A stretch of 64,000 nucleotides of DNA from Pseudoalteromonas luteoviolacea (GTDB lineage: Bacteria; Pseudomonadota; Gammaproteobacteria; Enterobacterales; Alteromonadaceae): contig NZ_JAGJEH010000007.1 of NCBI RefSeq assembly GCF_018100925.1, forward strand, positions 186,001-250,000, in the 5' to 3' direction. Position numbers and translations under genes: made by a program. The notes below the pieces were generated by a model. It had not been told where the DNA came from and searched no databases. It worked only from the letters and a program-made list of their open reading frames with translations. Shown in pieces: positions 1-9,184 of the stretch (the first letter of the stretch is position 1; each line of letters begins with the position of its first letter).

Positions 1-2065
1 TAGCAAAAGTAGCTCGCTGAGCGGTTAAGTGGTCACCGCGGTGAGTTGCGTATGAGTTAAAGTCTTCCTCAGGCAGCCCCATTTTGGCTAGGTATTCACC
101 CGCCGCACTGCTTGCCATTATTGCATTAGAAGGAGAAAGGTGATCTGTTGTGATGTTATCCCCTAAGATAGCCAAAGGCCTCATTCCTTTCATTGTTCGC
201 TCACCAGCAAGCGCACCTTCCCAGTATGGAGGACGACGAATATAGGTACTCATTTCACGCCAATCATACAGAGGGTCATTGTCCTCTCCGTAATCAACGC
301 TCAAGTTAAACATCGGGTCATATACTTCTCTAAATTGCTGAGGTTTAACACTCTTAGCTATCACTGCATCAATTTCTTCATCGCTAGGCCAAATGTCTTT
401 CAGTGTCACCGGGTTGCCTGCTTGGTCATGACCCAATACATCTTGCTCAATATCAAAACGCACACTACCAGCTATTGCATACGCGACAACCAAAGGAGGC
501 GAAGCCAAGAACGCCTGCTTAGCATATGGGTGGATCCGACCATCAAAATTACGGTTGCCAGATAAAACGGCCGTTGCATAAAGATCTCTATCAATCACTT
601 CTTGTTGGATCTTAGGATCAAGTGCACCGCTCATTCCGTTACAAGTTGTACATGCAAACGCTACGATACCAAAACCTAACGCTTCTAATTCAGGTAATAG
701 GTCTGCCTCTGTCATATAAGAGCGCACTGCCTTCGAACCCGGAGCAAACGAAGTTTTTACCCAAGGTTTACGCTTAAGGCCTAGCTTATTTGCATTTCTC
801 GCCAACAGGCCCGCTGCGACCACATTTCTCGGGTTACTGGTGTTAGTACAACTGGTGATAGCTGCGATGATCACAGCACCATCAGGCATTTGATCTTCAG
901 ACTTTTCGTAATCTGCAACTATGCCTTGTTTGGCTAAATCTTGCGTAGCGACACGACGATGCGGATTTGAAGGACCTGCTAAATTACGACCCACACTCGA
1001 CAAGTCAAACTTAAGTACTCGCTCGTACTTAGCTTCTGTCATTGAACCCGCCCATAGCCCAGTCAACTTTGCATACTGCTCTACCAACTCTACCTGCTCG
1101 TCATCACGGCCTGTTAGTTTTAGATAGTCTATGGTCTTTTGGTCAATGTAGAACATTGCCGCCGTTGCGCCATATTCTGGTGTCATATTTGAAATGGTTG
1201 CACGGTCACCTAGGGTGAGGTCATTAGCTCCTTCCCCAAAAAACTCTAAATAGGTCGAAACGACTTTTTCATTTCGTAAAAATTCGGTGATCGCCAGTAC
1301 AATATCTGTCGCAGTGATCCCAGGTTGACGCTTGCCAACTAACTCAACACCAACAATATCAGGTAAGCGCATATAGGACGCACGTCCTAACATGACACTT
1401 TCAGCTTCAAGGCCGCCGACACCGATCGCAATCACGCCTAACGCGTCTACATGCGGGGTATGGCTATCAGTCCCCACCAATGTGTCAGGGAACGCAACAC
1501 CATCGCGCGCTTGAATAACTGGCGACATTTTCTCTAAATTGATTTGATGCAGAATACCGTTTCCAGGTGGGATCACGTCCACGTTTTTAAACGCGGTTTT
1601 GGTCCAGTTAATGAAGTGAAAACGGTCATCGTTGCGACGGTCTTCTATCGCGCGGTTTTTTTCAAACGCGTTTTCTTCAAAACCTGCATGCTCAACGGCT
1701 AAACTGTGGTCAACAATTAACTGCGTCGGCACAACTGGATTCACTTTCGCCGGATCGCCCCCTTTAGCTGCAATCGCATCGCGCAAACCCGCCAAATCAA
1801 CAAGGGCAGTTTGACCAAGGATATCATGACAGACAACACGAGCTGGAAACCAAGGGAAATCAAGATCTCGACGACGTTCGACTATTTGCGTTAAATAATC
1901 ATTAAGTTTTTCAGGTTCAGCTCTTCGAACTAAGTTTTCTGCTAGTACTTTTGAAGTGTAGGGTAGCTCGGCATAGGCACCCGGCTTTATCGCCTCTATG
2001 GCCTCGCGCGTATCATAGTAGCATAGGGTCGAATCAGGTAATCGTTTACGGTATTGGGTATTCAT
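1..2065 (-). CDS. acnD: Fe/S-dependent 2-methylisocitrate dehydratase AcnD (partial, 3' end outside window)
   Basis: The reading frame opens at an ATG read leftwards from 2065 and continues without a stop to the window edge, giving 688 codons of a family that is usually about 860 residues. AcnD is the aconitase-like enzyme that dehydrates 2-methylcitrate in the methylcitrate cycle of propionate breakdown. The 4Fe-4S cysteines are visible: C406 in SCTNTSNP and the pair C472/C475 in ACTTCNG. It follows prpC on the same strand after 99 bases, so it is the distal gene of the gntR-prpB-prpC-acnD operon. AcnD rather than housekeeping AcnA/AcnB is inferred mainly from the operon. In other bacteria AcnD needs the partner PrpF, which would lie beyond the window if present. 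The C-terminal swivel domain is missing only because the window ends. Confidence 0.93.
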   Translation of the reverse strand, partial: MNTQYRKRLPDSTLCYYDTREAIEAIKPGAYAELPYTSKVLAENLVRRAEPEKLNDYLTQIVERRRDLDFPWFPARVVCHDILGQTALVDLAGLRDAIAAKGGDPAKVNPVVPTQLIVDHSLAVEHAGFEENAFEKNRAIEDRRNDDRFHFINWTKTAFKNVDVIPPGNGILHQINLEKMSPVIQARDGVAFPDTLVGTDSHTPHVDALGVIAIGVGGLEAESVMLGRASYMRLPDIVGVELVGKRQPGITATDIVLAITEFLRNEKVVSTYLEFFGEGANDLTLGDRATISNMTPEYGATAAMFYIDQKTIDYLKLTGRDDEQVELVEQYAKLTGLWAGSMTEAKYERVLKFDLSSVGRNLAGPSNPHRRVATQDLAKQGIVADYEKSEDQMPDGAVIIAAITSCTNTSNPRNVVAAGLLARNANKLGLKRKPWVKTSFAPGSKAVRSYMTEADLLPELEALGFGIVAFACTTCNGMSGALDPKIQQEVIDRDLYATAVLSGNRNFDGRIHPYAKQAFLASPPLVVAYAIAGSVRFDIEQDVLGHDQAGNPVTLKDIWPSDEEIDAVIAKSVKPQQFREVYDPMFNLSVDYGEDNDPLYDWREMSTYIRRPPYWEGALAGERTMKGMRPLAILGDNITTDHLSPSNAIMASSAAGEYLAKMGLPEEDFNSYATHRGDHLTAQRATFA

Positions 2066-2164
2066 AACTGCTTTCCAACTGGAGAAGTGACGGTGTACTC
2101 AACATGGAGCACTTAATAAGTGCTCCATGTCGGCGACTAAAACAGGTTGTTAAAGTCGCGAGTA

Positions 2165-3286
2165 TTAACGCTCTGCAATAGCAGGCACTGGACGAAGCTC
2201 TTCGCCGGTATATTCAGCTGAAGGACGGATAATACGGTTGTCAGCACGCTGTTCCATAACATGCGCAGCCCAACCTGTTAAACGAGACATCACAAAAATT
2301 GGCGTAAATAATTTAGTAGGAATACCCATGAAGTTATATGCAGATGCATGGAAGAAATCCGCATTACAGAACAACTTTTTCTCACGCCACATCACTTCTT
2401 CGCAGCGCACTGAGACTGGGTAAAGCACCGAGTCACCAACGTCCGCTGCAAGCTTTTCAGACCAAGTTTTGATGATTTCGTTACGTGGATCAGATTCTGA
2501 ATAAATCGCGTGACCAAAGCCCATGATTTTTTCTTTACGCTCTAACATACCCATCATTTCTTGCTCAGCATGTTCCGCTGACTCAAAGCGTTCAATCATT
2601 TCCATCGCCGCTTCGTTGGCACCACCATGAAGAGGACCACGTAAAGAGCCGATTGCACCAGTAACACAAGAATGCATATCAGATAACGTTGACGCGCAAA
2701 CACGAGCTGTAAACGTCGATGCATTGAATTCGTGCTCTGCATAAAGAATAAGAGATACGTGCATAACACGCTCGTGAAGCTCTGATGGTTTTTCGCCGCG
2801 TAATAGGTGTAAGAAATGAGCGCCAATTGAATCATCATCTGTTTCAACGTCAACGCGTACACCGTCATGGCTAAATCGATACCAGTAACAAATGATGCTA
2901 GGGAAACAGGCAAGCATACGATCAGTCACTTTACCCTGCTCATCGAAACTAGCTTCACCTTCTAGATTACCAAGCATTGAACAACCTGTACGAAGTACAT
3001 CCATTGGGTGTGCATCAGCAGGAATACGCTCTAATACATCTTTTAGCGCAACCGGCAGGCCACGCATTGATTTAAGTAGTGCTTTATATTCATCTAACTC
3101 ACTTTGGTTAGGTAGTTTGCCTTTTAGAATTAAGTATGCCACTTCTTCGAATTGACAGTTTTCGGCAAGATCTTTTACATCATAACCGCGATAAGTTAAC
3201 CCTGAACCTGATTTTCCAACTGTTGATAACGCAGTTTTCCCTGCAACTTGACCACGCAGACCTGCACCACTTAGTACTTTAGCCAT
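2165..3286 (-). CDS. prpC: 2-methylcitrate synthase PrpC
   Basis: This 373-residue protein is a citrate-synthase-fold enzyme that condenses propionyl-CoA with oxaloacetate to 2-methylcitrate. The catalytic triad of the family is visible as H220 (PLHGGANEA), H259 (GFGHAIY) and D310 (NADFF). The length matches short PrpC enzymes rather than the roughly 430-residue housekeeping citrate synthase. The start has an AGGA-type ribosome site just upstream (minus strand of 3287-3300). It lies 78 bases after prpB and before acnD, which supports methylcitrate synthase over citrate synthase. PrpC enzymes often retain some citrate synthase activity. Confidence 0.95.
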   Translation of the reverse strand: MAKVLSGAGLRGQVAGKTALSTVGKSGSGLTYRGYDVKDLAENCQFEEVAYLILKGKLPNQSELDEYKALLKSMRGLPVALKDVLERIPADAHPMDVLRTGCSMLGNLEGEASFDEQGKVTDRMLACFPSIICYWYRFSHDGVRVDVETDDDSIGAHFLHLLRGEKPSELHERVMHVSLILYAEHEFNASTFTARVCASTLSDMHSCVTGAIGSLRGPLHGGANEAAMEMIERFESAEHAEQEMMGMLERKEKIMGFGHAIYSESDPRNEIIKTWSEKLAADVGDSVLYPVSVRCEEVMWREKKLFCNADFFHASAYNFMGIPTKLFTPIFVMSRLTGWAAHVMEQRADNRIIRPSAEYTGEELRPVPAIAER

Positions 3287-3364
3287 AACTTTCTCCTGAA
3301 ATTTTTACCTGCTGAATTTTAAATCTTTATTATGAGCGCACCTGTGCACGCTCTATACTGTTAG

Positions 3365-4243
3365 TTACTTGTTCTTACCTTCGGCGAATAACGCATCGAG
3401 CTTTTGTTCGTACTCGTGATAACCAAGGTAATCATATAAATCCATACGAGTCTGCATGGTGTCGACCACTGCTTTTTGGTCACCGTCATTCAATAATGTT
3501 CGATACACCAACTCAGCAGCTTTATTCATCGCGCGGAATGCACTAAGCGGATAGAGGACCATGCCTACACCCCAATCAGCTAGCTCTTTTTTATTCCATA
3601 ACTCGGTCTTACCAAACTCAGTCATGTTCGCCAAAATAGGCACATCTAATGCTTCTGAAAAAGCTCTGTAATGCTCTTCAGTTTGAATAGCTTCTGCAAA
3701 AATGCCATCTGCACCTGCTTCAACATACGCTTTAGCACGTGCTATCGCAGCATCGAGCCCTTCTTGTGCAAACGCGTCGGTACGCGCCATAATAAAAAAG
3801 TCTTTATCTGTGCGAGCATCAACGGCCGCTTTAATACGGTCGACCATTTCCTCAGTAGACACTATTTCTTTATTTGGTCTGTGACCACAGCGCTTTTGCG
3901 CTACTTGATCTTCAATATGTACGGCTGCAGCACCCGCCTTTTCCATGTCTCTGATTGTTTTAGCGATGTTAAACGCACCACCCCAACCAGTATCGATATC
4001 TACCATTAGAGGCAGATCACATGCCGACGTAATACGCTGTACATCTGCAATCACATCGTTGAGTGAAGTCATCCCAAGATCAGGTAGACCATAAGAAGCA
4101 TTAGCAACACCACCACCAGATAAGTATATTGCTTGGTGACCAATTTGCTTTGCCATTATTGCGCTGTAAGCATTGATAGTTCCCACAATTTGTAAAGGCT
4201 GATTTGCATTTAACGCGTCACGAAATTTTTTTCCTGCACTCAT
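3365..4243 (-). CDS. prpB: Methylisocitrate lyase PrpB
   Basis: This 292-residue member of the isocitrate lyase/PEP mutase family cleaves 2-methylisocitrate to pyruvate and succinate, the last step of the methylcitrate cycle. The catalytic loop signature KRCGH is at residues 117-121, and metal-binding acidic residues are visible in VDIDTGWGG (81-89) and HIEDQ (109-113). The length is standard for PrpB. It starts 23 bases after the GntR regulator gene ends and precedes prpC, so it is the first catabolic gene of the operon. Confidence 0.96.
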   Translation of the reverse strand: MSAGKKFRDALNANQPLQIVGTINAYSAIMAKQIGHQAIYLSGGGVANASYGLPDLGMTSLNDVIADVQRITSACDLPLMVDIDTGWGGAFNIAKTIRDMEKAGAAAVHIEDQVAQKRCGHRPNKEIVSTEEMVDRIKAAVDARTDKDFFIMARTDAFAQEGLDAAIARAKAYVEAGADGIFAEAIQTEEHYRAFSEALDVPILANMTEFGKTELWNKKELADWGVGMVLYPLSAFRAMNKAAELVYRTLLNDGDQKAVVDTMQTRMDLYDYLGYHEYEQKLDALFAEGKNK

Positions 4244-4266
4244 GATGGTGTATTCTCCTGTGATGT

Positions 4267-4932
4267 TTACTTCATTTTAGTTAGCTTGACGGCAATATTA
4301 TTTTTAGAATATTGGATATGGCGCCGCATCAAAATTTCGGCCAATTCGCCATCTCGATTAGAAATTGCTCTTACAATATGCTTGTGCTCGTCATAAGCCG
4401 TTGTAACTCGAGGTCCGGTCATTCCCAACTGGACTCGGTACATCCTAGCCAAGTGGTAAATACCATTACTTAACATAGTGATCAGTTGCTGATTTTTGCT
4501 ACCGACAATTATTCGATAGTGAAAATCTAAATCACCCGCTTCTTGATAATAAGTGTGGCTTTGTCTGACCTCATCTTGCTGCCCCTCCAACAAGCTACTG
4601 AGTTCATAAATCTCAGCCTCAGGCATGTTTTGCGCAGCAAGCCTTGCAGCCATACCCTCCAATGCTTCTCGGATCTGATATAACTCAAGCAGCCCATCTT
4701 CCGTAAGCGTTACGACACGCGCACCTACATTGGCTTTGCGCTCAACAATGTTACATGCTTCTAAGCGGTTAATGGCTTCTCGAATAACTGCTCGACTGAC
4801 CTCATACTTTGTCGACAATTCAACTTCACTGAGCTTAGCTCCAGCCGGGATCGCACCTTCTACTATTTCCTCTCTCAACTGAAAGTATGTTTTATCTGAA
4901 GAGGTTACAGCTTGCTCTTTAAAAAAAACCAT
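4267..4932 (-). CDS. GntR-family (FadR/FCD type) regulator of the methylcitrate operon
   Basis: This 221-residue regulator has an N-terminal winged helix (about residues 10-75; VSRAVIREAINRLE recognition region) and an all-helical FCD ligand domain (about 85-215) with metal-binding histidines such as those in DFHYRI and HKHIV. It is the first gene of the gntR-prpB-prpC-acnD unit, so it very probably senses a pathway intermediate (2-methylcitrate or propionyl-CoA derived) and controls its own operon. A 12-base perfect palindrome of the type bound by FadR-like GntR proteins and a good sigma-70 promoter lie just upstream. The start is an ATG at 4932; its Shine-Dalgarno is weak. Confidence 0.9.
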   Translation of the reverse strand: MVFFKEQAVTSSDKTYFQLREEIVEGAIPAGAKLSEVELSTKYEVSRAVIREAINRLEACNIVERKANVGARVVTLTEDGLLELYQIREALEGMAARLAAQNMPEAEIYELSSLLEGQQDEVRQSHTYYQEAGDLDFHYRIIVGSKNQQLITMLSNGIYHLARMYRVQLGMTGPRVTTAYDEHKHIVRAISNRDGELAEILMRRHIQYSKNNIAVKLTKMK

Positions 4933-4968
4933 TTAAAAGCCACACAGTTGTATTTACCGAATGCCAAC

Positions 4969-4997
4969 AATATAGATACACTTTACGTTAACGTCAA
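4969..4997 (-). promoter_or_regulatory. Sigma-70-like promoter of gntR-prpBC-acnD
   Basis: Read on the minus strand, TTGACG (4992-4997) and TATATT (4969-4974) are separated by exactly 17 bases. The predicted start lies about 30 bases before the gntR start codon. The -35 box overlaps the 10-base palindrome ACGTTAACGT (4985-4994). Confidence 0.7.
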
Positions 4998-5012
4998 CCT
5001 GCAAACCAATAA

Positions 5013-5024
5013 ATTGTCGACAAT
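5013..5024. promoter_or_regulatory. Palindromic GntR/FadR-type operator candidate
   Basis: ATTGTCGACAAT is a perfect 12-base palindrome centred about 22 bases upstream of the predicted -35 box. It fits the TTGT-NN-ACAA half-site pattern bound by many FCD-type GntR regulators. A second palindrome, TAGATATCTA, follows at 5026-5035. The position upstream of -35 would suit either activation or cooperative repression. Confidence 0.65.
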
Positions 5025-5201
5025 CTAGATATCTACATTATTCATCATATTTATGACACTAAAATAAAAGGGCAAACTTTGATGGCATAAAAAGGTACAG
5101 AGTATCTGTCAAAGGGGGTAAGAAGCGTCGATGTAGAAAAGGTAGTTTTTTATAAGAAGTTTGAAATATGCCAACGCTATATAGGACGGATCACAGGCAA
5201 T

Positions 5202-5230
5202 AAAAAAGGCAAGCTAAGCTTGCCTTTTTT
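5202..5230. terminator. Bidirectional intrinsic terminator downstream of the cold-shock gene
   Basis: Stem GGCAAGC (5208-5214), loop TAA, stem GCTTGCC (5218-5224), flanked by A6 and T6, so it can work on both strands. It lies 21 bases after the stop of the minus-strand csp gene. Confidence 0.92.
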
Positions 5231-5250
5231 ATTTGTTAAAACTGTGACAG

Positions 5251-5460
5251 TTACAGCTTAACGATTTCCTCAGCTTGAGGACCTTTTTGGCCTGTAGTAA
5301 GTTTAAATTCTACACGCTCGCCTTCAGCTAGAGTACGGAAACCATCGCCTTTGATTGCACTGAAGTGTGCAAATACATCTGGGCCATTTTCCTGAGCGAT
5401 AAAACCAAAGCCTTTTGACTCGTTAAACCACTTTACTGTACCTGTTAAAGTATTAGACAT
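5251..5460 (-). CDS. CspA-family cold-shock protein
   Basis: This 69-residue single OB-fold RNA chaperone carries the RNP1-like motif KGFGFI (16-21) and RNP2-like VFAHF (29-33). The open frame extends further upstream, but the family starts at MSNTLTGTVKWF, and this ATG (5460) has the ribosome site CAGGA at 5-prime distance, so the shorter form is called. It binds single-stranded RNA and DNA and prevents mRNA structure, often at low temperature. It is monocistronic, with a strong terminator after it and a long leader before it, as is usual for cspA-like genes. Which Csp paralogue it is cannot be told from sequence alone. Confidence 0.95.
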   Translation of the reverse strand: MSNTLTGTVKWFNESKGFGFIAQENGPDVFAHFSAIKGDGFRTLAEGERVEFKLTTGQKGPQAEEIVKL

Positions 5461-5640
5461 AATAATAAATCCTGATAAAAAATATAAATGCCAATCCTTA
5501 AAATCAAATTCTACACTGCTTAAAGAGAATCCATTTTTATAAACTGGCAAACCTATGCCCTTGTGGGCGCATAGACCTAAATTTTGCCGGTGATAAAACT
5601 TCAGGACGGTACTACTACAAGCTAACACTTATACAACAAC
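5461..5640 (-). promoter_or_regulatory. Probable long structured 5' leader of the cold-shock gene
   Basis: About 180 bases upstream of csp contain no convincing gene; the apparent upstream extension of the frame is taken as leader. A stem-loop occupies 5553-5574 (minus strand CTATGC-GCCC-ACAA-GGGCATAG with a two-base bulge). cspA-type genes are known to have long thermosensing leaders; that this one does is inference from position and structure. Confidence 0.45.
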
Positions 5641-6106
5641 GTAATGGAGATTTATAAACACTGACCGAAATTCTGTCTATGTTCATCTTATAGGGATGCC
5701 CCTCTAAGTCAACTAATTTTTAAACATATTTATGAATGCTTAATGACATAATCTCATAAGCATTGTGAACAATTAAAGACAGCGCTATAGGCCTTGTAAA
5801 AACACGGCTTTTACCCATATCTATACCAAACAATAATTATTGATTTTTACGCACAAAAAACAACTTTGAGACCGTATATAGAGCGATATTACTAACTTAA
5901 TAAATGCGCCTAATAATCTATGAAATAAAGCATACAGAGCGCTTACAAATGTGCGCTTCCCCGGTTTAAAAATTGCACATATTGCAACAGAGGTATTTTT
6001 ATCGCTACTTCTATTTCCGTATTCGCTCGCAACAACCAATTCCCCCTTTATCAGCACAAAAAAATAAAATTTTGTTGGGGGTAGCTGCAGCATTGAGTAA
6101 AAAGAA
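5641..6106. other. Intergenic region, no gene supported
   Basis: AT-rich stretch between the csp leader and the end of the GGDEF-EAL gene. It should hold the csp promoter. The open frames inside it lack family signal and ribosome sites. Confidence 0.6.
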
Positions 6107-8395
6107 TTATAGATCGCTTGATTGTTTAAAACTTTTTTCTAGTAGCAGGTCAACTTCCGAACTTGGCACTGGCTTAGAAAAAAAATGCCCTTGTAATTGA
6201 TCACACCCATTTTCCGCCAAAGCTTTGGCTTGTAGTTCACATTCGACACCTTCCGCTATGCAATTCACGCCAAGACTCTTCGCAATATTTATCATCACCA
6301 TCGCAAGATCATCTTGGTGCTCCGCGCCTCCAATCTCATTGACGAAGCTTGGATCAATTTTAATCGAATCAAAATGTAACTCCCTAAGCAAGCTCGGGTT
6401 TGTATGCCCTACACCAAAATCATCAATGGCTAGGTGAAATCCAAGCTGGCGCAACGAGTCAAGCGTTGCCGTTAGTTCATCAGCTCGTTCAAGCAATGGT
6501 TGCTCAGCAATTTCTAACTCAAACTGCTGCGGTTTTAGCTGATACTTCTCCAACAGGGTCATCAATTGTTCACTAAACATGCCATTTAATAAGTGTTTTA
6601 TCGATAAATTTAAACACAGCTGCAAATTAGGGTAACGCTCAGACCAAGTTACAAATTGGGGGATGGCCAACTCGAAAACATACATACTCAAATGACCGTT
6701 TATCCCCGCACTTTCTGCTACATCTACGAATTGTTCAGCAACTATCAACTCATCACCACACTGCCAGCGAGCCAGTACTTCCAGCTTTTCAATCACTAAA
6801 GTCTGCGCATTCAATATTGGCTGAAAGTGCGGTAAGAAAGCTTTTTGATGTAGTGCTTGTATCATCGCCGTTTCTTTTTCAAGATACAGCTCAGCCTCTT
6901 TATCTAGCTCGGGACAATAAAATTGATAGTTTGAATGACCTACTTTTTTTGCCCTATACATGGCGGTATCTGCGCTTTTCATCAGTGAGTCTGCGTTTTC
7001 CCCATCATCGGGGTACAATGCAACTCCAGCACTAAATGATACATTTACTTGAGTCGCTCTTAGCTCATAGTGACCACCAGATGCCTGAAATACTTTGTCT
7101 ACGACAAGGCGAACGTGTCGTCTATCTTCCATGCTATCGATAAGTAGAACAAACTCGTCTCCGCCAATACGAGATACGGTATCACAGGCTCTAATACTGG
7201 CAGTTAATCGTTTAGCTACTTGCTTCAATAATTCGTCACCATTATCGTGTCCTAACGAATCATTTATTGCCTTAAATTTGTTTAAGTCTAAAAAAATGAG
7301 CGCAAATTGATGTTTATGCCGCTTTGCCCTTTTACATGATTGCACCAGTCTATCTTGCAACAGTAACCTGTTAGGCAAACCTGTTAACGCATCATGGTGC
7401 GCCAAATGATTCATCTTTTTCCTCAGCAAGCGGGACTCTGTCACATCTTGGAATACCAGCACGGCACCAGCTATTTTATCGCCACGTAAAAAGATAGGTG
7501 AGCAACACACCTCGATCGCAAAATCTAGTCCCAAATGATTACGAAAGCAGATTAATTCATTTAAACAAACCGTTTGTAATTCCGTCATTGATTGACGCAT
7601 TGGATCATCAATTGGCTCTTTGCTGTCTTCTTGAAACAATGGCACCACTTCTTCAAAAGCCTGCCCTTTAACTTCATCAGTTAACAGCGCCAGTACAGCT
7701 TCTGCAACGGGATTCATAAAAGTAATTCGATTATTGGTATCTGTGCAAATCACACCATCACCTACTGAACTAAGTGTAATTGCCAGTAATTCATGCTGCT
7801 TTTGTAGCTCGCTTTGTTTGTCAACATCCACCAGCTGACCCAAATACACACCAGTTAAGTGGGTGTGATTGAGACTTACTACCAACTCTTTTTGCTTGCC
7901 TTCAGAATTGTTTAATTCAAAAGATAGTTGTTCAAAATCCTCCCCCTCACTTTGCCACAATACAAAACGCTCAAAGCTTCGTTCATCAATCAAGCCTTTT
8001 AAGCCTATGGCCGTAAGCGCTTCCTCAGGTTCTGCAAGTTGTCTGCAAAAGCCCTGACTTACCGCATATAAGGTGCCGTTTTCACACACTAAAAATTGGC
8101 CGTTTAAAGATTCTCTAAATACTTCATAATAGAGCTCACCATGCTCTCCAAAACCAATTTCCTGTTGCTTTTTACGAGCCAAGTAAATTACCCCTCCCCC
8201 TAACACGACGGCCATTACAAAGCCTGTTATCGCGAGAGAAAAATAGTTAAATAGCTCAATCAATGACTCATTGCCATAGTGTCCAGCTTCAGTGAATAAC
8301 CAATTTTCAACAAATTGACTAATTTGGATACCAAATGACAAACCGACTAGAAGAAAAAAAAAGCTAAGTAAAAGTTTTTGAGTGAGTCGATTCAT
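6107..8395 (-). CDS. Membrane-anchored PAS-GGDEF-EAL cyclic-di-GMP protein
   Basis: This 762-residue protein has two N-terminal membrane segments (about 8-27 and 52-74), a PAS-type sensory domain (about 200-320), a GGDEF domain (about 335-490) and an EAL domain (about 505-750). GGDEF is intact at 411-415, and the product-inhibition I-site RACD (402-405) sits at the canonical five-residue distance. The EAL domain has EVLARW, NLS, EIAE, DDFG, KID and AEGVE motifs, so the phosphodiesterase residues also look retained; the signature reads EVL rather than EAL, a common variant. It could make or degrade c-di-GMP, with the net activity not decidable here. It stands alone between csp and the divergent MCP-tip-like gene. 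Confidence 0.93.
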   Translation of the reverse strand: MNRLTQKLLLSFFFLLVGLSFGIQISQFVENWLFTEAGHYGNESLIELFNYFSLAITGFVMAVVLGGGVIYLARKKQQEIGFGEHGELYYEVFRESLNGQFLVCENGTLYAVSQGFCRQLAEPEEALTAIGLKGLIDERSFERFVLWQSEGEDFEQLSFELNNSEGKQKELVVSLNHTHLTGVYLGQLVDVDKQSELQKQHELLAITLSSVGDGVICTDTNNRITFMNPVAEAVLALLTDEVKGQAFEEVVPLFQEDSKEPIDDPMRQSMTELQTVCLNELICFRNHLGLDFAIEVCCSPIFLRGDKIAGAVLVFQDVTESRLLRKKMNHLAHHDALTGLPNRLLLQDRLVQSCKRAKRHKHQFALIFLDLNKFKAINDSLGHDNGDELLKQVAKRLTASIRACDTVSRIGGDEFVLLIDSMEDRRHVRLVVDKVFQASGGHYELRATQVNVSFSAGVALYPDDGENADSLMKSADTAMYRAKKVGHSNYQFYCPELDKEAELYLEKETAMIQALHQKAFLPHFQPILNAQTLVIEKLEVLARWQCGDELIVAEQFVDVAESAGINGHLSMYVFELAIPQFVTWSERYPNLQLCLNLSIKHLLNGMFSEQLMTLLEKYQLKPQQFELEIAEQPLLERADELTATLDSLRQLGFHLAIDDFGVGHTNPSLLRELHFDSIKIDPSFVNEIGGAEHQDDLAMVMINIAKSLGVNCIAEGVECELQAKALAENGCDQLQGHFFSKPVPSSEVDLLLEKSFKQSSDL

Positions 8396-8566
8396 ATGCG
8401 TTCGCGCGAAATCACTAAGTTAGAAATGAATTTGCAATATTCACTAAGCGTAGACACTGTTGTGCAACTTTTACAGTAAGTACTGACAAATAGATTATTT
8501 ATATTTCTGGAATTTAACTGGCTTTTGTCCTAAATCTAATAGGGGTGAGAATATCGGAAACAGCCT

Positions 8567-9184
8567 ATGATGACCTTAAGCGACGACACAAAAGTTGTTG
8601 AAAACTTTGTTCGAGTGGCACAAATAATCGCTAATTTGGAATCCATATTAACGCAAGCCAAAAACCTATCATTGACCGCAAAAAATGCGCGTGTGGTTGC
8701 GTTAAGGGCTGGTGATGCTGCGCTTGGATTCAAGCCCATCACCAACTTTATCGATGAGTTTTCTGAGCAGACCATAAATTCAACAACCAAAATAGCAGAT
8801 CTATCTAATCAGCTATTTAACAAGGCACTCAAGTTGGTTCGTAGTAGCCAGTACTACCATCAAATGACCATCCTAAAATCGCAGATGAAATCAACCCAAG
8901 TAGAGAGTATGTATCAGCAGGCGTTGAAATCGCAGCGACGTGCCGCATCGCAATTATCTCATGCACTCAGCGAGCTAGAAAACCACTTCGAAGATATCCA
9001 AAAACAAATGCAAAGTGCAGAGTACATTGCCGTCACCAGTCGTGTTGAAGCGACAAATGCCGGGGATTTTAGTGACAGTTTGCAATCTGTATCTGACTTT
9101 ATCGCCAGCGCTGCCAAAACAATTAAAACTGCGGTTGTCTACAACTTAAGTGAAATCCATACACTACGGGGAGTACTAAGGTGA
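8567..9184 (+). CDS. Small soluble protein resembling the chemoreceptor signalling tip
   Basis: This 205-residue, almost entirely helical protein has no membrane segment. Residues 36-66 (AKNARVVALRAGDAALGF and following) closely resemble the MCP hairpin tip (NAAIEAARAGE-GRGF-VVADEVR). A second, weaker copy lies at 152-180 (SRVEATNAGDFSDSLQSVSDFI). It lacks a sensor domain and HAMP. The next gene overlaps its stop by four bases (GTGA), so the two are translationally coupled, which argues that this is a signalling or structural partner of the MBL/ODP-like protein. The start could be either of two adjacent Met codons. Function is inferred only. Confidence 0.75.
   Translation: MMTLSDDTKVVENFVRVAQIIANLESILTQAKNLSLTAKNARVVALRAGDAALGFKPITNFIDEFSEQTINSTTKIADLSNQLFNKALKLVRSSQYYHQMTILKSQMKSTQVESMYQQALKSQRRAASQLSHALSELENHFEDIQKQMQSAEYIAVTSRVEATNAGDFSDSLQSVSDFIASAAKTIKTAVVYNLSEIHTLRGVLR

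Noticed and set aside
2596..2913. 105-residue open frame inside prpC
   Set aside because: Shadow of a strongly supported gene in another frame.
5461..5628. N-terminal extension of the cold-shock protein
   Set aside because: The extension has no family similarity, and the internal ATG has a ribosome site and the canonical start; treated as leader.
5821..6093. 90-residue minus-strand open frame
   Set aside because: No ribosome site, no domain signal, AT-rich non-coding look.
8516..8531. Possible sigma-54 site TGGAAT...GGCT upstream of the MCP-tip-like gene
   Set aside because: Spacing is right but the -24 box TGGAAT is weak, so it is not called.
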